From positions 248,001 through 312,000 of the forward strand of contig JBAMDO010000571.1 in NCBI GenBank assembly GCA_037074765.1: a stretch of 64,000 nt of DNA, read 5' to 3'. Shown in pieces: positions 51,014-61,400 of this stretch (position 1 is its first letter; every line of letters starts with the position of its first letter). The DNA comes from Mansonella perstans. Its lineage: Eukaryota > Nematoda > Chromadorea > Rhabditida > Onchocercidae. Made by a program: the position numbers and the translations under genes. The notes beneath the pieces were generated by a model, which had not been told where the DNA came from, searched no databases, and saw only the letters and a list, made by a program, of their open reading frames with translations.

Positions 51014-54000
51014 TCATTGAATATACGCTGAAGAAGTAACACTACCACCAGTACCTGTCCAATTTGTATGTAAGAATGTACCCGGTTCGTCCATCAATTC
51101 ATACATATGAGCGCCGAAATAGTCACGCTGGGCCTAGAAAATTTCTCAATTAAATGCAAAAAATGTCAGGAGCGGAAATAAAACGAATTTCTTACTTGAA
51201 TAAGATTTGCTGGCAATACTTCGGAACGGAAACCATCATAAAATGCAAGTGCAGTTGAAAAAGCTGGTGTTGGTATTCCAAGCAAAATTCCAGCAGCACT
51301 AATAATACGCCATGATTCCTAAATTAAGAAACTTCGCTCCATATTAAATTGTCACATATGCTTAAAAAACACTAACACGCCATTTCAACAAAGTTGGTAA
51401 TACTGTACCCCACCATATCACTAAAAAATGTAGGCTCCCTTAAACCTATCTCAATGTGAAGCAAACTCACACTAAACTAAGCCTGAATTTTTGTAGAAAT
51501 GATTATTATTTAATAACTTGATATGACTGCTTATAAGAGAGAGTGCATAAACTTTTTCCTATAAATCAAAAGAGCAATACATTTGACAGATCAGATATTC
51601 CTTACTCTTTTTACATGAGCAATGTTTTCCCTATGCACACAGCTTCTTCAAAAGTTAATATCTTTCTGTAAGATCTTAAAACATTATTATTTCAGTTATA
51701 AAAGCAACTAGCCTGGCAGTTCTTAATAGCATTGGAGAAGAAAGTATCCATCAATAGATTACTAAGTTTGGGATTCTCATCGTAAGCTTTCTTTATTTCA
51801 CCCAAAAAACGCGAACGAATAATACACCCGCCACGCCACATCAATGCTATTGATCCAAAATTCAAATTCCAATTGAACAAACGGTTTGCTTCAGCGAGAA
51901 GCATGAATCCTTGTGCGTAGCTTATGATTTTCGATGCGTACAAAGCCTGGGTAATTGCTAATTCTTTAGACTGTGGACACAAAAAAGTTGCGAACTTGAA
52001 TTAATTGCACATACCTTTCTAATGTGTTCACAAAATGTCTTTCTGTTACCAACAATAGCAGCTTTGTCAGGATTAGGCCCAGGTAAGACTTTGGAAGCCG
52101 CAACTCGATCATCCTTCAAAGATGACAAACAGCGGGCAAAAACAGCTTCGCCTGTAAATTCTACTGCTTATTTTCAAAAATTAGAAAGCGTGATAAACAA
52201 ATAATATATACTTAAATTATTTAGCATATTTTTTATAAAATTTATCTGTAGCAAAATTTGTATACAAACATTAAACACAAAGTATTACGACAGTAGTCGT
52301 ACGGCGTTTAAATATAAATTCCAGAAAAAAAAATATACGGAAGCATACACTAAAGATTCGATCGCAGTGCGAGTTACACAACAGTAAATAACAGTAAATA
52401 AATACAACAGTAAACAACAGTAAATATTTTATACAAAAATCCCCTACTGGAAATGATTAAAACTAACCAATCAATGTAAGCGGTATTCCATAGTTTAAAG
52501 CAACGATTCCAGTCCACTTACCAGTTCCTTTCTGAAAGTTTTCCATCTGTATGTATTCCATTTAATTCCTAATTTCGCAGTTGGATACTTTTAGTGGAAT
52601 ACTAACAGACCTAAACTACCAGTTACATTATAGCATTTGCGAAAATAATGATGTTTACAAAAGTCAAATAATTTCTGCAGTTTTAAACCTTTAACTTCCG
52701 CCATGATACCACGTAATTTACGATTTTGATGGTTTCACTGCTTTTTTCAACTAAAAATGGATAAAGAAAGGGCAAATACCTTTAGAAACAAACAATTAAA
52801 ACTGCACACAAAAATTTGAAGGAATTGAAATACCTGCCCCGCAGCATCTCTAATTTTTGGCAATAATGTCTGCTTGTTTTCATCTTTGAACTTGAGAATA
52901 TGACTTGTTATTTCTATTAGATATGAATCCAGTGCGCCTTTGTTCCACTCTGAGAACACCTTAAATAGTAATAATTGTTTTCTTTTCCTTACGATGGTAG
53001 CAAAATTTTTGAAAAGCAATGTTTGAAGCAAAAAGTTTCCATGATATAGCATAACATAACTGAATAAAATACAGATTTAACATTATCAGATAAAAAATCT
53101 GTAAGACATTCAAGATTGTATAATTAACAATTAAAAGACTTGTAAGACTGCTCAATGCTGTAGTTTCCCTTGCTATATTCTACCCTCATTTTTGATCTAC
53201 AAAAATTTTGACCTCTAGTATTTACCAGCTGATAAGAACAGTTTATTAAAATCATTAACACACAATTTACTTTGCAAAAGATTTTTTTAAAATGATCTAT
53301 AAAGATTAGAAATATTAGCATTACAGTGAACAACGAATAAGAGTGATTCACGACTTATATGCAAACATTTTATTCAATAATTTCCTACTTAAACAGAAAA
53401 AATCACTATAATGTTTTTTTTTTTTTGCCATAAAGTTTTCTTTGCCGTAAAGAAACCAAAATGTATAAAAATGCTGGCTCATATCCTACGAAACGGCTTT
53501 GAGACCGATTTGATCATGACTTTAAGGGTGTGACTGAAAATGCTGATGTCTTTCTCAAACAATCCAGCGATGAAAATTCTACTGCTATGAAAATCAGATT
53601 TTCCTTAACAAAATCCTCGAACTTATCCCATTAATTATCTCACTAAAACCTTGAATCTCATTAACTTCAGCATCGACACTATTTCTGAATAAGATCGTCA
53701 CACCACCACACAGTAAACAATTACATTGCTGAAAGTTTCTCGAAGAGCAACTGAATACACGATTGAATACACGCACTGAATACGCGCAGATGTACCATTG
53801 AAATCGACAAGCAAAATTATCACAATAAATATACGGCATTCATGTACGATGTTTACTCTAACACTTTCTTGAGCTAAAGATTAGAGATTCTGCGCTTGCA
53901 GCGTATTGCTTTGTACAGTTGACTTGACTATTTAATTTGAATGATTTCTTAAAGCAGAAAAAAGAATGAGAACAAAATTCAAGTTTCCAATGCAAATTTA

Positions 54001-56880
54001 GTGATGATCGAATGATGCAAATGTGATAAATTCAAGACCGGAATGATAAAAGAAACAATGGAAACATCCATTTAAGTCGCAAAAGTATAATGCAACATTA
54101 ATGAAACCGTAACTGTAAATAAGTTGGAAAAGGCGTTTGTCAAAGCAGTTAGTAATATTGAATGCTGTAAAAGCCAAAATACATTTGCACAAAATCAGCA
54201 ACCATAAATGACCAACCTCTGCCATTTCATCATGCGTCAAATCGGCTCCGTCCTTCAGTAAATTATAAGCTTCAGCAATCAACTGCATATCGCCATATTC
54301 AATTCCATTATGAACCATTTTCACGAAATGTCCAGCACCATTTTCACCAACCTAAAAATATTTGAGTGTTAAAAAAGAAAAGACCGCAAATATACCTAGT
54401 ATTTTGACTTGCACGAAATGCAAGTGAAGTAATTTTACCCATTCGCAACAAGGTTTGTTGTCAACTTTGGCTGCTACTGCTTGGAATATATCCTTTATAT
54501 ATGCCCAAGCATCAGGTGAACCGCCTGGCATTAGTGATGGACCATAACGCGCTCCTGAAAACAGTTGGACTTTCAGCATACAATTAACAACTATTAACAC
54601 AGTCTGCCTTCATCCATTCAGTCTACTATAAGTTGAAAATCTTTTTCCATTCTTACAAGGGTAACACGAAATAGAAAGTCAAATATGAAACATAAGAAAT
54701 CATGAGAGAAGTGAATCAATTTTTCTTCTTATCTTGTTCAGTCAGCTCAGTCAACAACAAAAATAGATTCAGCAAATTTCAAGTAGTGAATGTCGCGAAA
54801 TTCATAACGCGAAAATTCCAATAGGTTTAAATCTAATTGTATTAATGTCTTCTATGAGCCATCTAATTAATTTCGTAATGTTTAGATATATCTCCTATCT
54901 CTTTGTTGTAGTCTGACCTCACATCCAATTATAAGCTGTCAAAACTCTTTCCTACCATAAACTAACAAAGAGGCAGCTGCAACTAATATCTTATTAAACA
55001 AAGCCATTGTGTAGTAACTGTGTCATAAAATCCTTTGTTTGATGATTATGCTTACATGCAATGTATTGTGCCTTTTAAATCAAGCCTGTCTTTACAAAGG
55101 ATTTTGCTTTTTATGATCTTCAGTTTCTTTTAACTCAGCTCATTAAGACTAGCTTTTCTCCGCCTACAATACTCATTGACTACTATTTAAACTATCAATC
55201 ATCCCAAAAAGACCCCATTTTTGGATTTATTCACATCAACGGCTACTGGTTCTGTTCTCCTTATCATCATTTTTATTATATTAATTTTACCATTAAATAC
55301 GCGTCGTGTATAATTGTTACATAATTCTCGCGTTATTCAATTATTCTAATAAAAGGTTTAATTACCCAAGTTTGAGATGCGAACACAATTTAATGCAGCT
55401 CAATTGAACACAACAATTTAATTACTCAATTTGAGATTCGATTGTGCCACGTAACAAAAAATTTTCCCGACAATGAATATGAAAATGTAAAATTCAAAAC
55501 AACACTACCTTCTTCTCCACCACTTACACCGCAACCCACGAAACGAATACCCTTCTCCTTGAGTTCCATACAACGTCGCTGCAAAAGAAAAAAATATCTG
55601 GAAACTTCACTCTCAACTTTCGCATAATAATAAGGAAGTTATTAGAGTAAATGTAATCGAGTCATAGAGATTCCCTATTACTTTTCCTAGACAATTCACA
55701 TAAGTTTTTTATTTTCCACAAATGGGTAAAATCAAAGTTCAACTTGTTCAACCTGCTTCTTTTTTTTTTTTTTTTTTTTAAGATGAATCAGATAGTGAAC
55801 AAAAAACATATTACAAATAGATAAAATGTGAAGAAAACGTACAGATGTATCCGTATACTCACTGTTTCCACCGTCAATAATTATATCGTCTTTTTCCAGA
55901 AAAGGTAAAATGTTGGAAATCATTGCATCCACTGGTCGTCCCGCTTTTACCATTAACATTATACGTCGTGGTTTTTTTAAAACTCTGATATTAAAAGCTA
56001 TGAAATATATCTTAAAAATAGAGCACTACATGACATAACTTTTCATATTCGCAATTATTTACTATTCAAATTATAATTAATTTAGAAATTATTCCTTTAA
56101 AATCAATTGCTTACTCAGCTAATTCTGATAAACTATGCACTCCAAGAACTCGAAGACCTTTGCCTTCGTTCGCCAAAAAATCGTCCACTTTTGATACAGT
56201 TCGATTGTACACACATACCTTTAAAATGATACTTATTAAAAAAACAAAAAAAAAAAAAAAAAAAATAGTACTGCTTTTAATTATAGAAACTTTAAGAAAT
56301 TAAATCCAATTTCATTTTTTCTCAACTTACTTTTTGCCTTTTAGTCTTTTATGTATTTGAAAAATTTGGAAGTTATCGATCGAAATCAATATTATCACTC
56401 AATAATTCATGGTAATATTATAAATAATGAAAATAATAATAATGGCAATAAATAATAACAATAAATTTTTTTTCTTAATAATAAATAATAATAAATAAAT
56501 TATGATAGGAATAGTAAATGATAAATAATAGTAATAAAAATCAATAGTAGAAGGAACAATAAATAATATTATTTGTCACAAATAATGACAATAATAAATA
56601 ATAAGTAATAACAATAAATAGTAATAGTGAATAACAATAATAATCCATGTTTCCAAATTAATCCTAATTATTTAATTCTGTTTCAATTAGAATTTGAAAA
56701 TATTTTGTCACTAAAAAAAAAATGATGTGCCTAGAATATCTGTGCTGTTATATATCTCGAGAATTAAGTATGAATACTGACCACGAAACCTTTATCAAGC
56801 ATATTAAGAATCAAATTTTGCCCCATCACAGCGAGCCCAATAACTGCAATATCAGCTTTGTCTTCCTGATCAAGTGACAT
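51014..56880 (-). CDS. pgd: 6-phosphogluconate dehydrogenase, decarboxylating
   Basis: Twelve exons give 497 aa (human 483): 56880-56782, 56218-56115, 55984-55843, 55578-55509, 54554-54439, 54351-54217, 52959-52834, 52531-52468, 52151-52015, 51970-51713, 51318-51196 and 51133-51014. The enzyme oxidises 6-phosphogluconate to ribulose-5-phosphate, CO2 and NADPH in the cytosol. Seen in order: nucleotide fold [31 protein letters not shown], the [18 protein letters not shown] loop, catalytic [20 protein letters not shown] (Lys and the HNGIEYGD loop), [58 protein letters not shown] and [11 protein letters not shown] near the C-terminus. The intron after NCQ (51712-51319) uses a GC donor (CAG|GCTAGT); the reading NCQ|ESWR matches the family. 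There is a TTTTCAG acceptor 11 nt upstream of the ATG. Confidence 0.96.
53594..53839 (-). mobile_element. Possible decayed LINE endonuclease fragment
   Basis: Within the 6PGD intron 52960-54216, one open frame contains [20 protein letters not shown] followed by [10 protein letters not shown]. The pattern GGV.I...... then I..RI. is reminiscent of the APE-type endonuclease of non-LTR retrotransposons. No reverse transcriptase motif was found nearby and the match is short; chance resemblance is possible. Confidence 0.2.
54853..54929 (+). repeat. Dispersed repeat, copy 2
   Basis: This matches window positions 1-77 in the same orientation (GAGCCATCTAATTAATTTCG, then TTTGTTGTAGTCTGACCTCA). It lies in the 6PGD intron 54555-55508. 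Confidence 0.75.
55355..55376 (+). other. Intact genomic copy of the 22-nt SL1 leader
   Basis: These 22 bases, from GGTTTAATTACCC to CAAGTTTGAG, equal the nematode SL1 spliced leader. The next bases are ATGCGA, not the GT donor that follows the leader in a functional SL RNA gene, and I see no Sm-binding site or stem-loops downstream. The copy lies antisense to 6PGD in its intron 55508-55555 (minus-strand numbering 55508 down to 54555). It is therefore more likely a retroposed 5' end of a trans-spliced mRNA, or an SL pseudogene, than an SL RNA gene. Confidence 0.85.
55415..55435 (+). repeat. Degenerate second SL1-like copy
   Basis: AATTTAATTACTCAATTTGAG resembles the leader with one deletion and about three changes, and is followed by ATTCGA where the intact copy has ATGCGA. 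It is 60 bp downstream of the intact copy in the same orientation, suggesting a tandem pair. Confidence 0.6.
55758..55780. repeat. Poly-T run
   Basis: A homopolymer of about 22 T lies in the 6PGD intron between 55579 and 55842. It is one of several long homopolymers in the window, for example near 42660, 46329, 49059 and 49774-49820. Confidence 0.85.
56395..56645. repeat. AAT-rich low-complexity tract
   Basis: Irregular AATAAT, AATAAC and AATAGT repeats fill most of the first 6PGD intron (56219-56781). Confidence 0.9.
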
Positions 56881-56887
56881 CTTCTCT

Positions 56888-57033
56888 AACCCTGAAAATC
56901 ACTTAATTCTTGTCTATCACTTAATCACTTAATGAAAATTACTTAATCCTTGTCTAATCTTGAAAATTACTTAATTCTTGTCTAATCCTGAAAACCACTT
57001 AATTCTAGTCTAATCCTGAAAATCACTTAATTG
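56888..57033 (-). repeat. 28-bp minisatellite abutting the 6PGD start
   Basis: Units at 56888, 56956, 56984 and 57012 have an exact 28-bp period in the last three copies; a rearranged unit lies between. Read in the gene's sense each unit contains GATTTTCAGGATTAGAC or a one-base variant. The copy nearest the gene supplies the TTTTCAG acceptor 11 nt upstream of the ATG. Confidence 0.88.
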
Positions 57034-58486
57034 TCAAAAATAAATTTTATAGTACACATAGAAGAACGGTAATTAAGCTGACAGCCATTTGTTCTAATGC
57101 CCTATTTTATGTCACGCTGACTGCATCGTGTAATGAAAATTAAATTTCCTTTTAATTTAAAACCAAAAGAATGCATTTGATTGTTTAGTGTAATTTTTTT
57201 CAAGCATTCTAGGTCGTTCCATAAATTCTGTTATAAAGAAAAGAGATTTCCGCTAAAATAATGACAGAACATTCAAAAAGAATGGAATAGAAATAAGCAC
57301 AACTTTTAGTCGTACGTTTGAGGACAAATCACGTAATAGCAAAACGTGTAACAAATAGAATCTGAATCTTCTTTCTTTGCATCATTTCCATGATTTTCTA
57401 TGCCATTTTAATGTGTTTTTAAAGGTAAATAAATGGGTCAGCTATTCATTCAAATTGCTAACAATGTGACTTAATAAATCTTTCAAGCTTCCCTCTCCGC
57501 TAGCAAAAGCAAAAAGCTAATAGTGAAAAAATTATTTGGAACATTGAAGTGGTTGGTAATTCGAGGCTTCATGTAAAATAAGCAATACGAGAGTTAAACT
57601 TAGTTTTTTTCACTATTAGTTTGTCTTATCAATTTTTTGTCATCTCAATGAGGAAACAGAAAGTATTAATTTATATTTTGGAGCTGGAATTTTCATTTTT
57701 TAAAAAAGCTACAAATTATGAATGTAAATAGAATATATGCGTAATTAACAAATTCCAAAGATTAAATATTAATTAACAAGTTATTTGGTACCAAATTTGA
57801 AGAAAATAGATACCTCTACCTATACTATAAGAAGGAGATGGAAGAAGGAAATATTTCGATTTATTCTTCCAAAGAATATTTGTTAGAAAGCTTTAACTAA
57901 ACAGGAAAGATAGAAAAGTGTATTGAATAATATAAAAATTGCAATAAATCAAAAAAAGGATATGATAAGATATTCAATAAAAGTGAATTCTATCAAATAG
58001 AACAAAATATGATAGGATAAGGGTGAGATAAATTTGTAGGAGTTAAAATAACACGGAACAACGGGATATTAAGTCAGGTCAATCGCGTAAATAGCTTCCC
58101 AATAGCACTAGTTTGAAGTAAACATAATGGTTTTAACGAAATTGCACAAGAGGGACGCATTAAAATTGTTAAAAGTGCCACGTTAGAATTATTATGGGGA
58201 TTCCTCCATTATGATTTATTGAGATTGGGATTTCCATATTGTTTGGGATTTTGAATTCAAGTTTTGATTCTCTGTGAGTTTTGTGAGGGAAAAACTTTTT
58301 TTTTTCGAAATTGTTTGGTAGAAAATTACTGTACTTAGTGAATTAGGCCTATCTTTCTTAAATTTTAAAATTAAATAACTGATTGAAATCCAAATTATTG
58401 GGCAAATGAGTAATTTGAAAGAAATAAACGGCTTATGAGTGATCACACGTTTACACGTATCTTACGCTTGATACAGTACTTGTACT
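57034..58486. other. Divergent intergenic region 6PGD / ankyrin gene
   Basis: About 1.45 kb separate two divergent starts. No exon chain was found on either strand; the open frame at 58216-58446 (-) shows no family features. Promoters for both genes are expected here but cannot be pinpointed. Confidence 0.6.
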
Positions 58487-61400
58487 ATGTATCCAATTTT
58501 AGTTAGAATATTCATCAGACTGATAACACCAGGAATGCTCGTTACGAATGGCACACCGAATAACATCACAATGAATCATAATCATAACTTTAATAATGAC
58601 GGGAATATCTGTTCATTATTGTTAAAAAGTGTGGATGATGAACGAGTCGATATTTTACGATCTATTCTTGGACAGATTGGTTAGTCATGCCTAACATCTT
58701 ATTTAAAATTTAATAATCGATTTCTGTAAAAATTTGCAACATTTAAATAGAAAGCCAAAAGAGATTAAGGACTGATTTCTCTCAATACCAAAATGTCATT
58801 CGAGAATCTCAATTTTAATCGTAAGTTTGATTTTCTATGGCGACAAATAAAACCAATAATTTTAGCGTCGAAATCGGATTTTCACGAGCAAGTAAATCAG
58901 ATTTGTTACAATGGTGGAACGGTACTGCATCATGCAGTAGTTCGAAGTTATTATTTTCTTAGTCATCCTTAATACATTAAGTATTTCCTGTCTTTGGAAA
59001 ATGCGCGGAAATTTTGTTGTTTATTGCGTGTTGACATAATATCAGCTTTTATTAGCTATTTTTTTAAGTGCCGCGAGAAACATTTAATGAATTTTGTTTA
59101 TTTTTCATTCCTTTTCGTATTCTAGTTTTAAGCAGTTACTTTCTACGAAATATTGATAAACTACGTAAATTTTGATAAATTATTGATAAAATAATAACTC
59201 ATAGATTCGGTGGATAGTGTGCGAGCGTTGCTATCAGCAGGTGTAAATCCATGTGTCCAAAATGACAATAATGATACAGCATATCGAATGGCTGGTTCTG
59301 AAGAAGTTAAAAATGCATTTGTTCAAGAATTATTGCAAGCTGTAGCTCAGTCAAAGTTTGCTTTTCTCTTAATTTGCTGCTGTTTACAGTAGGGAATGTT
59401 TTTTATGTATGTTTAAAACATTCCTTGTTGCAGTTTGGGCCGAGTTTGCCAAATGATATCATCTGGTGTTAACGTGGATTCTATTGATGCTGTGGATACT
59501 GGTAATACTGCGTTACACTGGGCAGCATCTTATGGAAATAAAGATGTCGTGAGGTTTGAAACCTAATTTTAGAAAGAATATGTCGCAAATTTTTGCTTTT
59601 CTGTTTTTTAAGAAGAAAGATGAAAGTAATTTGCAAAATATGTTGTGATGAGTTAATGCCATGAATGATTCTTGCAATTAGACTATTGATCTAGGATGCT
59701 ATGTCAGAGTGGAGCAAATGTCAACGCATTAAATACAAAGAACGAAACAGCATTACATGACGCAGTGCGTCGAAAAAATGATGCTATCGTGAAATGTTTG
59801 CTTAACTACGGAGCAGACCCAAATATCAAGAATAGGAATGGAGAGGACTGTTATGAATTAGCTGCGAAAATGGGCGGAACTATGTTGTCAAGCTTAAGTT
59901 TGAATACGTAATTTTTTTAATGTGTTTTATCTGAAGTAATGCTACAAATTAGCTTTTAATCGTAGTTATAAATTAAATCATATAACGCAGGTGTTGATTA
60001 CATTATATCCAACACTGATAAAAACCGTGCTTAATCCACAGTTCTCTTATAGATTGAACCGTACAATTCGTCGTACGGCTTCCATAGATTCAGAAATTGA
60101 TCGTTCTTCGTTAATATCAACCGACACTGCAACGATGTTTCCAGAAAAAACATCAAATTATAGCGTTGGCCAACTAAGAAGCTGGACTGATTTGTTATGG
60201 CCTCAGCCGAAATATATAGATTTGGATGACAAGTACGTGAAAATCAATTGTTAATTGGATGTAGTTTTCTACAGTTTTTACAGATTTAATTGATTCACTG
60301 TGATGTAAACTAAAGTTCGTTATTCAGGAAGCGCACTTGCCCATATCCAAAAGATGGTCGTTTAAAAATCTATTTTAATAGAGCTAGTGAAGTAGAGCCG
60401 CGACTTTTAATGCAAATTATCCAAATGTCAGCGCCCATTCTTTCAACTATTCAGCTAGAACTGGATTATAGAGGTCATGGAGTAAGCGATTTTTCATTAT
60501 CTTGAAAAAAAATTTGGCCAATATTTGTGTTTAACTAATATTGACAATTAATTATATCTCAGTAAAGTATTGCAAAAGTAATATTTAGAATTGATGAGAA
60601 AATAGTGATAGCTAATTTGCAAAAAGAAATGGGAATATATTCTGATTATTTATTTGTTGATTGAAAACATCTTCATTCATCTGCATCATTTTTGAACTAT
60701 TTGGAATATTTGTAGGTTCGGGAGCAATGTTCTTTGGATGGGCGAATTACATGTGGGATTTTTGAAAATGGCTGTTGTTCTGGTGCATATACACTGTCAG
60801 TCAATGAAGATGGCATAGAACTGTATGGGGGAGATCATTTCGGTGTTCGGCATGGTTTTTCCACTCTTGTACAAATACTGAGAATCTTTAAAGAAGGTCC
60901 TGAGGTTCTAATTTATTTTAGTTCCTGGTTCATTTCCAAGACTACTGAACGTCATTTCCACAAGGTTTCTTGTAAATTGAAATTGTTGAAGTCCATGATA
61001 CTGAGTAAAATAATCACTAACTTAAGATAATGATATGGTTTTTTTGGAAATTATTTTTAGATAAGCGATTCAAATGCCGAAAAATCATCGGAAGCGATGC
61101 ATAGAAAATCATCTCAATCTACTGTAAAGATCACAAGCGTTGTAAATAACGAACAACCGAAGAAGATTGGTAGGTTTTAATTTATTTATTATATGCTGTT
61201 TTCTCGGAAATGATGATAATACAGTCTTGTTTTTCACAGGTGCAGTACCTTGTCTAACGATTCGTGATTCTCCAGATTCATGTTTCCGAGCTGTTTATCA
61301 GGATTTTAGTGGCTGCAAAATACTGAATACAGAAACTGTAAGGTTTTTTTCACACAGGAATTTTGTTATCGAAACAAAATAAGGAAATCTTTGAAATTAA

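Noticed and set aside
55355..55376. Functional SL RNA gene
   Set aside because: The leader is intact but is followed by ATGCGA and not by a GT donor; no Sm site or stem-loop structure is visible downstream.
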